NCBI GenBank assembly: GCA_017557665.1
Contig: JAFYYI010000031.1
Span: 75,290-139,289 of the forward strand
DNA length: 64,000 bases
Source of the DNA: Muribaculaceae bacterium
GTDB taxonomy: Bacteria; Bacteroidota; Bacteroidia; Bacteroidales; Muribaculaceae
Reading direction: 5' to 3'
Made by a program: the position numbers and the translations under genes. The notes beneath the pieces were generated by a model. It was not told where the DNA came from and searched no databases. It saw only the letters and a program-made list of their open reading frames with translations. Positions within the stretch are counted from its first letter, which is position 1, and each line of letters starts with the position of its first letter. Positions 46,101 to 54,116 of this stretch are shown in pieces.

Positions 46101-46287
46101 GTATATACTTTCCATCCTTATCATCATAGCACAAAAGACCGAAATACCTATTATCTAAAAAATCGACTGTTTCACAAAAAGAATACTTAAGGGTTTTTCC
46201 ACTCTTCAACACCAATGGTTCAGAAGGGCAGAATTCAATTTCATTCGTTACGAAATGAATTCCTGAGTTAGCTATCAAATGTTCCAT
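43108..46287 (-). CDS. SrfB-like actin/Hsp70-fold ATPase
   Basis: 1059 aa, soluble. An N-terminal ~280-residue region precedes an actin/Hsp70-type ATPase: phosphate-1 DLVLDIGNSRTCGILFE at about 288-303, phosphate-2 GSIDIGAGTTDIMVCAY at about 612-628, and an adenosine motif DIIVLAGRPTSLDAI at about 847-861. The DIGNSRT motif and the SrfC-like gene directly downstream identify it as SrfB-like. It starts the 28.6-kb minus-strand array; an AT-rich 880-bp intergenic region lies upstream. SrfB is named as a virulence factor in Salmonella, but its activity is unknown. Confidence 0.85.
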   Translation of the reverse strand: MEHLIANSGIHFVTNEIEFCPSEPLVLKSGKTLKYSFCETVDFLDNRYFGLLCYDDKDGKYIPLEELIEAEGAVVRKSNGREELDETGLIKMNPSFNVALLSSFKEDDEGVFNINSLQSFRVKDPVEGKSQIPAFDLLLDKWLPVPMFRKEIDGITSNAPLAWCRLKIQQIGEGQKKGTYKYRLVWAFDTETGIDELDVLRPYIAEEDGGSCVYSMCNKVDLLMNFVSSDEAFHAFSDYIRGLLGLEILQEPSLKYKAFYIYFLNFIRLSGGAPEVTLHDNKKGNIFVDLVLDIGNSRTCGILFENGDFTKGQMLELRDLSHPWVYYENKTFDMRIVFRKADFGNDIVLGEEGENMFSWKSFVRIGDEAKRLVYRSLEEEGMAEKTTNYSSPKRYLWDEKPYSGQWENLITTDDPFNVALSNDISVPLLSGLFNKEGCFKNEDDQFEMGKELFDFDQTEHHYSRSSLMTFAMIEIFNHALTQINSIRYRDKWGDIDCRRVIRNIIITCPTAMPLKEQIKLRQCASDAYQALTKCMNGLEMAEILPSSAALKITDEYADINRRVWSYDEASCCQLVYLYAEIAQRYSGEINKFFELKGHVRPELEEDGYTEKALTIGSIDIGAGTTDIMVCAYEYEGEGRSRLTPIPLFWDSFYLAGDDILRNLIQNIVIEGKDHGEPNQGNITSALTSRLLSMNDDDLKALPCCEDNIVYRDKIADICQSLDEDDKHDKIVAFASNLIHDFFGTDSSMMGYRDRRCRVDFNTQISMPIAQMMLELLRTHRPSKLYTFEDIFQDTKPADYLLSYFYHHFGFRFEELNWRFDPVEVADIVKSTMEPLMKQLALVLYTQQCDIIVLAGRPTSLDAITELFIKYVPIAPDRLVRLNDYRVGSWFPTADGQGYFYNQKSIVAVGGMVGYLASQGLKGLVLDFSKMIKKMKSTANYIGEYNSRRQQVTKSALSPYTSTATLKLAVFPAYLGCRQLDSAIYQARPLFALYNNSSKHTLSVTLSRNYTDNREEIWIEEIVDSEGNSLPKTSVELVQQSLVDDGKYWLDKGEFELTIR

Positions 46288-46665
46288 AATCTATATCATT
46301 AAATATCTACTTTTGAAGTAATTGTCTTTGCTCTTTAATGACGAGGTGTCTCCAAATGTAACCAACGTGCATATAATCAAGTTAGAACAATCCAAAAACT
46401 TTCACATCTGCTTTTAATACAGAAAACAAATCAAAGACTTCTTCCGATTAGGCAAATGCAATACATCGGTTTTACACAATAACCCTTGAAAATTGTCCCA
46501 TCATATCCAACTATGTATCTGATTCATTGATTATTAGTTAAGATTTATGTCTATGGTTATTTGAAATCTCGTGCTAGGATGTTCCTAAAAATTCCTAATT
46601 AACTTCCGCGTTACTATAGATTCTACTTAATCAACTGCATTGCTGAAGAATAAAGGAATTGGCCA

Positions 46666-46673
46666 CAAATTTA
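46666..46673 (-). promoter_or_regulatory. Candidate -7 box for the SrfB-led array
   Basis: The minus strand reads TAAATTTG, matching TAnnTTTG. A TTTG lies 17 bp upstream (46694-46691), shorter than the usual 19-21. The leader would be about 375 nt. Low confidence because the region is so AT-rich. Confidence 0.4.
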
Positions 46674-46750
46674 CTAAAAAAATGCAAATGCAAAGAAAAT
46701 AATTAAAAAAAATTAAAAAGAATCTAATTAATTGATGTTTATTGCACTTT

Positions 46751-46779
46751 TAAACTACTGATTAAACTACTGATTAAAC
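46751..46779. repeat. 12-bp tandem repeat upstream of the SrfB-led array
   Basis: TAAACTACTGAT occurs twice in a row, plus a partial third TAAAC. It lies about 80 bp upstream of the candidate -7 box, a position suited to an activator site. Confidence 0.7.
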
Positions 46780-46964
46780 ACCTGCAAAAAATCTTGGAAT
46801 TATTGCTTTATTTCCCCAAAATATTAGTAAACAATTCTACATACAATAATACACACCACCTTGTAATGTATATTATTTCACCAATATCAGAGATATTTAT
46901 AATATTATAGAAATCAACTTATTATGCTTTATATTATGTCACATATCTTCCATCATACAAAGAT

Positions 46965-47000
46965 GAGTTTGGCTCCATCTTGATGAATGGAGCCAAACTC
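46965..47000 (-). terminator. Perfect 14-bp hairpin, candidate terminator of the 5'-nucleotidase operon
   Basis: GAGTTTGGCTCCAT (46965-46978) and ATGGAGCCAAACTC (46987-47000) are exact inverse complements with an 8-nt loop. It lies about 165 bp after the stop of the 5'-nucleotidase gene. There is no clear T tract, so it may be a factor-dependent or processing site instead. Confidence 0.55.
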
Positions 47001-47166
47001 ACATTTAGGTTGTTCGTCTTTAGATTATTGGGTGGCGGAGAGACGCTAGGAGGACAGGGTTGTTATCGCACTCTTATAGAAACAAACATAAGCACAGACC
47101 ATGACTGCCAACTCTTAGGCTTTAGGGACGGGAAGTGCTATCTGTTTGAGTTAGAGAGTGTTTTGC

Positions 47167-48591
47167 TTACCACTTCTCGGTGAAGCTGCTGCGACCTTGA
47201 TAGTCAACAGTTCCCTTTTTCTCGAGCCAACGCATGATGAGGTCGCTGGTGGTCTCGGTGCCTCGCTCGCCCTGATCCTCACGGGGAGAGTCGGCTATCG
47301 ATGCCACGTAGTTATTGGTCACCACGCGGTATTTCTTCTTCATATTGAGTTTCTTGCCATTGGCATCAAACAGTTCCAATTTCTTGACAGCGGACTTGTT
47401 GGCGTCAGTGTAAGTCACCACGGCTGTACATCCGCTGGTAACTGGGAAGCGGTTGCGGTCGGCCTTGAAGCAAGCGATGAGCATGTCACTGAGTTCTTTG
47501 CCAGTCAGGGTCATCACCACCGGGCTGTTCAGGAACGGATCAAGGTTAAGTATGTCCTTCGCAGTGATGGGACCAGCAGGGAAAGAGTCATAGCGCACGC
47601 CGCCATAGTTCTCGAAGGCAATATCACAATTGCACTCCTCCTTCCAAGCGTCGCACATCATAACTCCCAGCGCATCATAACTATTGATGTCATTTTGCAT
47701 CTGAGCCACCACGCGCTCGAATTTAGGACTGCTCTTGAAATGCTTGAGCAACGCTTCGGCGGCATCACTATGTCGATTGGAATTGTTCAAAACGATGTTC
47801 TCGGCCTTCTTGCTCACGACCTTGCCACCTTCTACCTCCAGCGTCGTCAGGGTGACGCGAGGCAACTGGTAGCCATTCTGGGTAATCAACACGCCATCGT
47901 GCACCTCTCCGCCTTCGAGCTGGGTGTGGGTGTGACTGCTTATGATAAGATCATAGTAAGGAAATTGTTTTGCCAACTCGACATCGACATCAAAGCCCAC
48001 ATGGGTCAGCAACACATTGACATCGCACTGCTCAGTGAGCCATTTATACTGTGGTATCACCTCCTCGGGCTTTTGAAACGACAGCCCCTTCACGTTGTCG
48101 GGATGAGTGTCGGGGAGTCCGTTCTCACCCACTTGTGTGATTCCAAGCATGCCAACTTTAATGCCCTTGACATCAAAAACCTGATAGGGACGCACTCGGA
48201 TTCCGCTCTCGGGAGGACAAGTGATGTTGGCGGCAAGATAGGGGAAATTAGACAGCGATATCACCCGTGCAAGACCTTCAACGTTGGAGTCATACTCATG
48301 GTTGCCCAGCGCCGATGCGTCAAACCCGATGAGGTTCATCATCGAAATCATGGGATAGGAGACAGGCTCATAAAAGTCGTTGTAAGGATTACCTGTGCGG
48401 TTATCTCCTGCCGAGATAACCAATACAAATGGATCAATGGCTCGAATACTGTCAACGATAGCAGCATATTGAGGCATCTTTTCGATAGCCGAGTGCATAT
48501 CATTGGATGACAGAATCCTCACGGTCTCGCCATGCACACTAAAGAACGAGACCAATGTCAAAGTCACGATTGACAAAAAAATCTTTTTCAT
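47167..48591 (-). CDS. Secreted 5'-nucleotidase/metallophosphatase (UshA-like)
   Basis: 474 aa. Signal peptide MKKIFLSIVTLTLVSFFSVHG. The metallophosphatase domain shows SSNDMHSAIE, VISAGDNRTG, ASALGNHEYDSN and IISSHTHTQL, the metal-ligand motifs of the UshA/5'-nucleotidase family; the first motif has Ser where NDxHG is usual. The C-terminal 5'-nucleotidase domain is present (IAFENYGGVRYDSFPAGPIT, then VTSGCTAVVTY). It hydrolyses nucleotides or related phosphates in the periplasm. It starts 4 bp after the 66-aa gene. Shorter than UshA (about 550 aa) but complete. Confidence 0.85.
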   Translation of the reverse strand: MKKIFLSIVTLTLVSFFSVHGETVRILSSNDMHSAIEKMPQYAAIVDSIRAIDPFVLVISAGDNRTGNPYNDFYEPVSYPMISMMNLIGFDASALGNHEYDSNVEGLARVISLSNFPYLAANITCPPESGIRVRPYQVFDVKGIKVGMLGITQVGENGLPDTHPDNVKGLSFQKPEEVIPQYKWLTEQCDVNVLLTHVGFDVDVELAKQFPYYDLIISSHTHTQLEGGEVHDGVLITQNGYQLPRVTLTTLEVEGGKVVSKKAENIVLNNSNRHSDAAEALLKHFKSSPKFERVVAQMQNDINSYDALGVMMCDAWKEECNCDIAFENYGGVRYDSFPAGPITAKDILNLDPFLNSPVVMTLTGKELSDMLIACFKADRNRFPVTSGCTAVVTYTDANKSAVKKLELFDANGKKLNMKKKYRVVTNNYVASIADSPREDQGERGTETTSDLIMRWLEKKGTVDYQGRSSFTEKW

Positions 48592-48595
48592 AATA

Positions 48596-48796
48596 TCACT
48601 GGTTTATAATGTTAATGATTTGTTGATCTTTCAGGGGAGCTGCGTTATCCAGCAGGTGCCCCCATTTGTCGGTGACTTGCAGCGATGATACTTCGCTGAT
48701 ATCAAATCTGTTACGCACGGCCCAACGCAGCACCGCATCACCAACTTTGGCACCCTTGAAAATTCTTATTTTGGATTTATTTACTATAACCGTCAT
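48596..48796 (-). CDS. 66-aa protein upstream of the 5'-nucleotidase
   Basis: MTVIVNKSKIRIFKGAKVGD and ISEVSSLQVTDKWGHLLDN are typical of short Bacteroidales proteins encoded next to 5'-nucleotidase genes; the fold may be ubiquitin/ThiS-like or SLBB-like, but I do not recognise it firmly. No signal peptide. It is probably co-transcribed with the following gene. Confidence 0.6.
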   Translation of the reverse strand: MTVIVNKSKIRIFKGAKVGDAVLRWAVRNRFDISEVSSLQVTDKWGHLLDNAAPLKDQQIINIINQ

Positions 48797-48887
48797 ATTT
48801 TTATATAGAATTAGGTTTGTAGCGTCCCTAAAAACAGATTCAAATTCTCAATCAAGTTAAGCAGCCGTCCAAGTAGCTGCCACGGTG

Positions 48888-48895
48888 CAAAGTTA
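48888..48895 (-). promoter_or_regulatory. -7 box of the 5'-nucleotidase operon
   Basis: The minus strand reads TAACTTTG, matching TAnnTTTG, 91 bp before the 66-aa gene. No -33 TTTG at the expected spacing. Confidence 0.5.
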
Positions 48896-48980
48896 GTCAA
48901 AATTAGCACAGGTTGAGCGAGGTGCCCTATCTTTTTCTATTGGTGTCCGGTAAAGATCGTTTAAGATGAAGCTGACAGGG

Positions 48981-49054
48981 ACACTAGTTCATACGCACGA
49001 AATGCTCGGAGGGTGTCATTAGTAACTGGGGGTACCTACTAACGAAACTAGTGT
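48981..49054. other. Intergenic region with 9-bp inverted repeat
   Basis: ACACTAGTT (48981-48989) pairs with AACTAGTGT (49046-49054). The whole stretch 48896-49157 between the nucleotidase promoter and the DUF3667 stop is GC-richer than the flanks and has no plausible ORF. A small RNA or a decayed element is possible; nothing is recognised. Confidence 0.4.
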
Positions 49055-49157
49055 TGCGAGTGAAGTGACAAGCATCCACGGTGCCGCAATCCGTCCATAT
49101 CGTCGCTGGAGGCGACCCCATTATCCATAATCATCAAGGGGGGCGCTTTCGGTGCCG

Positions 49158-50141
49158 TTACTTCCCTCTGGCCTTACGCGTGGTGATGCGGTTGATAAGG
49201 TGGCCCGTGAGCATGATCAGGACTCCCAAGATAATATGGAAGCTGATCATGAAGTTTTTTGCAGGCAATATGTACCCGTGCACTTCTACGTTGGGAGTAA
49301 TCCCCATGAAGAATGCCACATGTGCCAACAACAACGCAAAACAATACACAAAACCAAATACGAATACCAGGCGCCACAGGGTGCCCCACAGGCCATAGCC
49401 AAACAACTGCTTGTATCCAATGATGTAGTAAGCAATCACAACGATGGAAAGCAAAGTGAGGATGGTCATCTGCTTGAAAAAGAACCAGCACGGCAACGCC
49501 AATAGGAAGAAGGTCACTTGCAGGCTCCCGAAAAGGACCTGGATAAAGAACCCCTCGGGCAACGAGTGCCCTGTGTGGAGCGGCGAGTAGCGAAACATGA
49601 CCCAGGTGGGGAAGATGGTAGTGAAGGACAGTATCAGCATGGACCAGCTGAAATGCGACTCAAACCAGTCGTAAAACGGCTTGGACACGTTTGCTATGTT
49701 TTTTCCCTCACCTTCAGTAAAACCGAGTTCATGGTAATCCAAACCGTATCCGAGGCCCTTAAGCTCCGGAAACAACCAATGGAAGATAATCGCATAGGCC
49801 ACCGCAAGAATGAACAGCATCTTAATTGGCGGGAAGCTCACCTGACGCTTGCCACTGATGTAATCACTGATGAAGTAACCGGGGCGCAACAGCAACTGGC
49901 ACACACTAGATAGAACGGAACGTGAACCCAAGCCCCAAATGTCCATCACACTATTGTGCACACTGGTCCAACCGATGCGGCCCACACTCGCCTGCTGCGA
50001 GCAGGTGGGGCAATAGTGGCCCGTGAAGGTGAACCCGCAGTTGTTGCAGCGGTGTTCCTCCTCACCCTTGACGTATTTTATCGGCTGACGTTGCCAACGC
50101 TTGAAACGCTTGTATCGCTCTTTCAAAGAATGCCAATTCAT
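49158..50141 (-). CDS. DUF3667 family membrane protein with N-terminal zinc ribbon
   Basis: 327 aa from ATG 50141; an in-frame TTG at 50159 would add six residues. A zinc ribbon near 31-50 (CNNCGFTFTGHYCPTC) is followed by the DUF3667 signature (GYFISDYISGKRQVSFPPIK) and five or six hydrophobic segments. The family is common in Bacteroidetes and has no known function. Transcribed alone from a promoter at 50194. Confidence 0.9.
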   Translation of the reverse strand: MNWHSLKERYKRFKRWQRQPIKYVKGEEEHRCNNCGFTFTGHYCPTCSQQASVGRIGWTSVHNSVMDIWGLGSRSVLSSVCQLLLRPGYFISDYISGKRQVSFPPIKMLFILAVAYAIIFHWLFPELKGLGYGLDYHELGFTEGEGKNIANVSKPFYDWFESHFSWSMLILSFTTIFPTWVMFRYSPLHTGHSLPEGFFIQVLFGSLQVTFFLLALPCWFFFKQMTILTLLSIVVIAYYIIGYKQLFGYGLWGTLWRLVFVFGFVYCFALLLAHVAFFMGITPNVEVHGYILPAKNFMISFHIILGVLIMLTGHLINRITTRKARGK

Positions 50142-50193
50142 CCTCTTCTCATTATTCAATCATAGAAATCGGAATCCACAAACGATTTTACTG

Positions 50194-50201
50194 CAAAAGT
50201 A
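50194..50201 (-). promoter_or_regulatory. -7 box of the DUF3667 gene
   Basis: The minus strand reads TACTTTTG, 52 bp before the chosen ATG. No -33 TTTG at standard spacing. Confidence 0.5.
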
Positions 50202-50386
50202 TATAAAAAAACATCATGAATGATTCTTCATCGCTCAAAAACTGAGAAACAGGCGATTATTTAGCCGAAAAAGGGACTGATTGTTTGACTACATCGAGGA
50301 TAGGGGTGCAACAATCGCATTTCGCGCCCTTTAGTTCTATTGTAGCCATCATCGGCAATTCAAGACGTGTTGCAACAAAAACAAAC

Positions 50387-50470
50387 AAGGCACCGCAATC
50401 TATTGATTGTCTGCGCCTTGTTTATAGAGCCGATATCGCCGGCCATCATCACATTTCACCCAAAACTGTC
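50387..50470. repeat. Dispersed hairpin element, copy 1
   Basis: A 33-bp imperfect palindrome (AAGGCACCGCAATC...GATTGTCTGCGCCTT) is followed by AGAGCCGATATCGCC and CCATCATCA. It matches the copy at 58130-58215 in both the hairpin and the roughly 50 bp after it. It lies just downstream of the 179-aa gene, where the hairpin could also end transcription. The rest of 50202-50386 shows nothing recognisable. Confidence 0.75.
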
Positions 50471-50486
50471 ACTGTTTCAATGACAA

Positions 50487-51026
50487 TCAAGCCCAGGGGT
50501 CCTGGTTGACGGGAATGCGAATATCTGGCATCAGGCCCACATGCGACCACAGGAACCACTGGCCCGTGCTGGGCTTGCGGCGCAGGTCCACTTGACGCAG
50601 GCTATCGGCACCGCTCGAGGGAATAAACAAGCGTATCATGTCGGTATCAATCACGCTGGTGGGCGTGGTCATGACGGTCACGGCCAACGGCGTGGTGGGC
50701 GTGTAGTTGTTCGCCGGCGACGTGCCGTTTAGGTATGACAACATCTTGTAAGGCTTGCCCGACAGGCAGTCTCGCAAAAACTGCACCTCATAGGGCGACA
50801 GTGGGCGCGGACCACGCAGGTAGTTCATCATCTCCACGGTCGCTTGAGGATTCTCGCAATAGTTGCACAGCACGGCCACCGTGAGCGCCGCCACCTCAAA
50901 CTCGTTTTGCAGTGTTGCATAAGGCATCTGCTTCAGTTGCTCGATATTCTTTGGCAAAAACGGAATTGCCACGGTCCGGGTCGAGTTGCCCTGACCTCCA
51001 CCTGAATTGTTATTGAAAATTCCCAT
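50487..51026 (-). CDS. 179-aa protein of unknown function
   Basis: The N-terminal stretch is Gly/Asn-rich (MGIFNNNSGGGQGN), the middle is helical (LQNEFEVAALTVAVLCNY, YEVQFLRDCLSGK) and the C-terminal half is beta-rich (QWFLWSHVGLMPDIRIP). No signal peptide. I do not recognise the family. It has its own full-consensus promoter at 51165-51195, so it is a real, separately expressed gene. Confidence 0.7.
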   Translation of the reverse strand: MGIFNNNSGGGQGNSTRTVAIPFLPKNIEQLKQMPYATLQNEFEVAALTVAVLCNYCENPQATVEMMNYLRGPRPLSPYEVQFLRDCLSGKPYKMLSYLNGTSPANNYTPTTPLAVTVMTTPTSVIDTDMIRLFIPSSGADSLRQVDLRRKPSTGQWFLWSHVGLMPDIRIPVNQDPWA

Positions 51027-51164
51027 AATAGTATTGTTTTGTTAAAGTGATTATGATCATCATCTGATAAGCGTCCGACAAAGCTGGCTGTCTCTCACTT
51101 TCGCTATGAATAACGGCGATGCAGAGGACATACTTGTTCAGTCGTATCTCATTTTTGTAGACTA

Positions 51165-51195
51165 CAAAAGTACAACAATTCAACAGCAAAACAAA
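51165..51195 (-). promoter_or_regulatory. Promoter of the 179-aa gene
   Basis: On the minus strand TTTG (51195-51192), 19 bp, TACTTTTG (51172-51165): full Bacteroidetes consensus. The leader is about 130 nt. Confidence 0.7.
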
Positions 51196-51241
51196 ATATT
51201 TGGCCCTGAGACAAGAATTGTGACTATCATTCAGACAACAG

Positions 51242-51280
51242 AAAAACGCCAACCGATTGAAAACAAACGATTAGCGTTTC
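51242..51280 (-). terminator. Intrinsic terminator after the CpXC gene
   Basis: The arms AAACGC and GCGTTT enclose a partly paired stem, and TTTTT follows the second arm on the minus strand. It lies about 80 bp after the stop of the CpXC gene. Confidence 0.65.
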
Positions 51281-51357
51281 AAGCCGATGTTAACTCATCA
51301 TCACGGATATCAACTGCCCAGATGCTCAAGCAAATTCAAGTAAAAGAATCAAGAAAT

Positions 51358-52017
51358 CTACATATCCTTCATTCTGTTCAGAATCCACCGTTCGTTGATG
51401 GTCTCGCAGTATCGGGTTAACCGGAAGTCTTCGTGTTGGGCGATTGCCACGTATTGGTCGTATTGCTCACGGGAAATCAGCAGAATCCCTTTTTGTGGTT
51501 CGTGATTCACAAAGCTCTTGAACACGAGGAATCCTTTCTTGGAATCTCCTTTACCTGAGATAAGGTCTTGAAACACCAGTGAGCACTTGTCGGGCAGCTT
51601 GTTGGCATCATCTACCTTGATAAAAACCTTTGCGAGTTCGACGGCAACATCATTAAGTCCGGCTTCGAAGATCAAGATTTTTTCTTTGAGCCTGACCAAT
51701 GCGTTAGTGGTGCGATAAGTGCTCCTCCTCATATCTGGGAACTTAGTCGACATCTCATTATATTGCTCGTTGATGCTTTCGCAATCGTTGGGCGAGAAGT
51801 GAATCATAAAGCCGTTGTCCATATCGTGGTACAGGAATGGGTAGACGATAGTGAATGTTTCTCCACACTCGGGACAGGTCCACTTGAACAGGTCATCAGA
51901 AAACACTCTTTCACGCAATGACTTATCCAGCGTGACATTCACGGTTTCATACATTCTGAAATCCCCTTCATACTGGCACTTGGGGCAAGTGATTGATTGA
52001 GATGAAATCTTCGTCAT
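51358..52017 (-). CDS. CpXC zinc-ribbon domain protein
   Basis: 219 aa. ITCPKCQYEGDF near 9-20 and KWTCPECGETFTIVYPFLYH near 45-64 are the paired CxxC motifs of the CpXC family; the residues after them (FMIHFSPND) fit. The C-terminal ~120 residues are helical and unrecognised. Cytoplasmic. It is the last of three co-directional genes with 43-65 bp gaps. Function unknown; the zinc ribbon suggests protein or nucleic-acid binding. Confidence 0.85.
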   Translation of the reverse strand: MTKISSQSITCPKCQYEGDFRMYETVNVTLDKSLRERVFSDDLFKWTCPECGETFTIVYPFLYHDMDNGFMIHFSPNDCESINEQYNEMSTKFPDMRRSTYRTTNALVRLKEKILIFEAGLNDVAVELAKVFIKVDDANKLPDKCSLVFQDLISGKGDSKKGFLVFKSFVNHEPQKGILLISREQYDQYVAIAQHEDFRLTRYCETINERWILNRMKDM

Positions 52018-52082
52018 AGTATTTCAGTATTAAATGACTAAAATCGGTTTAGGAATCTGCATCGTACTCAAAATGGCTTTTT

Positions 52083-52886
52083 TCAATAAACCCATCCGCA
52101 ATGATATTTCACGAGGGTCTGTCGTTCACTTTCCCCAAATATGACAGATTGGTTGTGCCGCTCCACAGGAACAGTTAATCTGCACAATCCGCCCCATCTG
52201 GTCCAAATGCAATAAGTTACCACTGCTTTATCCCCATCAATGTTGACAGAAGGCAAAATGTCATCCCGCCCAAGGTATGACTCTAACATCTCATGGTCTA
52301 CTGATTTATACGAAGAATACTTGTCAAAGATACGTTGCATATCATCTTGGGAGAAGACATACCAATGATTTAAATAATTTCCATGCCATCCTTTAGGCAT
52401 AAAAGTGAGCGCTCTATGAAGCAGCTGCGCTTGCCAAATTCCTAATTCAGTGAAAGGAACCATCACATCGTCCCAGACAGAGGGGATTGCATGACCTGAC
52501 CATATATCTAATTTGTCCTGAATGAGCATTGACTTATCATAAGGGTTTGACTCCGGCATGTCAATGTCATCGTAAACGATAATAGATCCATCATTAATTA
52601 TAGCCAAAATTGGTGAGTCAGGAGCGAGGTTGTAGGGTTGATAAAACGATTTGGCATTTGTATAGTGGAAATATAGTTCATATGCCCAGTCTCGACCGAA
52701 CCCACAGCGGAAAGTGTCAAGCGCTAGGTCACTTGGATGGCTGATTAAATCTAACGGTTCCAAGAGCCACTCCACATCATTCCCTTTCTGCAGCCGATAG
52801 TCCTTAATGTGACTTTCAATGATGCCCCTGAATCTGCAACCGATTTCACCAAGGATTTCTCCCATATTCTTGTCTATTTTTTCCAT
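52083..52886 (-). CDS. 267-aa protein of unknown function
   Basis: Soluble, no signal peptide, rich in Trp and Tyr. Segments such as LLHRALTFMPKGWHGNYLNH and AVVTYCIWTRWGGLCRLTVP suggest a mixed alpha/beta fold. No family recognised. It lies between the 318-aa gene and the CpXC gene in the same direction, so a shared role is likely. Confidence 0.65.
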   Translation of the reverse strand: MEKIDKNMGEILGEIGCRFRGIIESHIKDYRLQKGNDVEWLLEPLDLISHPSDLALDTFRCGFGRDWAYELYFHYTNAKSFYQPYNLAPDSPILAIINDGSIIVYDDIDMPESNPYDKSMLIQDKLDIWSGHAIPSVWDDVMVPFTELGIWQAQLLHRALTFMPKGWHGNYLNHWYVFSQDDMQRIFDKYSSYKSVDHEMLESYLGRDDILPSVNIDGDKAVVTYCIWTRWGGLCRLTVPVERHNQSVIFGESERQTLVKYHCGWVY

Positions 52887-52929
52887 AACGACAATAATTA
52901 AATGAATTAGAAATATTAGTCACAGTTTT

Positions 52930-53886
52930 TTATAACCCAAGCGTATTACATAGGTTAGTATAGTCTTCTTTCATTGCCTCAACGCTTCTTATAATCCTCT
53001 GACGAGGAAAAAATGAGTAGTCATCCTCTTCGATCCCCTTAATATAATTTTCAATAACAGAAGATTGGAGTTTGTTGTAGGTTGCGATACGGAATTCATC
53101 CCAGCCACCCTCATCGCTATGGTCAAACTTGTTTGTTTCCCTTATGCAAATACCGAGTAGTCCCAAGTACAATGATTTTACCAGTTGACGTGTTTCACAG
53201 TTTCCAAATAAATATGGTCCACCCACAAATTCGTCTGGAATAATGGTAACCCTAGTCTCACTTGAGAAGTTTCGTAACCTAATAATCGTAGGAGAATCTT
53301 CAAAAAACAGTTTAATCTCAGTTTCATCATGGTATGTCAACAGAAATCGTTCTATATCCAATCTAATACGGTTGAAGTCTGTTGTCCAATCAGAGAGATA
53401 CGCCTCGTATTCTCTATCGCCTATAGTTATAACAAAATGAGTGTCACAGGCGTAGGGTTCTACGAAGTTAAACGTAAAGCGTTCTATCATGTTCTCTTCA
53501 AATTTGCTGTCCTTCAAGCCATCCAGCATTCGTTTTGCTGCATTCTCCTTGAAGTCGTCTTCATAAACTGTTTGCTCGCCTCTTACAACTGCATTGCAGA
53601 GGTCTATCAAAGAATTAATAGCAGAATCCACAAAATGAGGTTTCTGATATTCTATTCTGTAGTCACCTCGAGATTCATCTTTGAATTTACAAATAACTTC
53701 ATTTTTGAATATGGAAACACATGCTAAGATGCCAGGACTTAGATAGAATTTATCACTGTTGCAACCCCATAATGAATGATACAACACCAATGGGAAAATA
53801 AGCACTGCTTTCCCTTGAAGCGGAAACCAGATGGCGGGCTTGTCTGTACCTTCGGCAACCTTAAATTCAAATCTGCTTGTTTCCAT
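52930..53886 (-). CDS. 318-aa protein of unknown function
   Basis: Soluble, no signal peptide. Contains FTFNFVEPYACDTHFVITIG and ATYNKLQSSVIENYIKGI; mixed alpha/beta. No family recognised. It appears to be the first gene of a three-gene unit (318 aa, 267 aa, CpXC). No clean promoter consensus was found before it, so transcription may come from the kptA side. Confidence 0.65.
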   Translation of the reverse strand: METSRFEFKVAEGTDKPAIWFPLQGKAVLIFPLVLYHSLWGCNSDKFYLSPGILACVSIFKNEVICKFKDESRGDYRIEYQKPHFVDSAINSLIDLCNAVVRGEQTVYEDDFKENAAKRMLDGLKDSKFEENMIERFTFNFVEPYACDTHFVITIGDREYEAYLSDWTTDFNRIRLDIERFLLTYHDETEIKLFFEDSPTIIRLRNFSSETRVTIIPDEFVGGPYLFGNCETRQLVKSLYLGLLGICIRETNKFDHSDEGGWDEFRIATYNKLQSSVIENYIKGIEEDDYSFFPRQRIIRSVEAMKEDYTNLCNTLGL

Positions 53887-53898
53887 AATTAGTACAAT

Positions 53899-54116
53899 TT
53901 ATTTATGAGCTATAACCATATCATAGAGGATGGAATCTAACGCATCGGTAGATGCCTCATTCAGTTCAGGTCTAAAGGTGCCAATGGTGTCGATATAGTA
54001 ATCAGCAAGGTGTCGAGCATCGTCGACTAAACATTATCAACAGCGAGCATGTCATGCTCTTTTCCGCTTTTCTTTAGGCGGATAAGTTCATATATCTTTG
54101 CCCTGATTGCTTCATC
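53899..54116 (-). pseudogene. Frameshifted small gene remnant between kptA and the 318-aa gene
   Basis: Just after the kptA stop, one minus-strand frame encodes DEAIRAKIYELIRLKKSGKE through LAVDNV and then stops; a neighbouring frame continues without a break as VDDARHLADYYIDTIG to SILYDMVIAHK and ends at 53899. Both halves look like real, charged helical protein, and joining them needs a single-base shift near 54030. Together they would be a product of about 70 aa. No clear ATG remains. A sequencing error is an alternative. Confidence 0.45.

Larger units (their letters stand above)
46288..46964. other. AT-rich intergenic region before the SrfB-led array
   Basis: No ORF with coding character was seen. 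It holds a candidate -7 box (46666-46673), a 12-bp tandem repeat (46751-46779) and long A/T runs. It is the likely control region of the array and the largest gene-free stretch in the window. Confidence 0.6.

Noticed and set aside
46308..46315. TACTTTTG promoter box on the plus strand
   Set aside because: It points away from the SrfB-led array and no plus-strand gene follows, so it is probably chance in AT-rich DNA.
46980..47183. 67-aa open frame on the plus strand
   Set aside because: It begins inside the 14-bp hairpin and overlaps the end of the nucleotidase gene; no coding character.
47158..48510. 450-aa open frame on the plus strand
   Set aside because: It is antisense to the 5'-nucleotidase, whose motifs and signal peptide are unmistakable.
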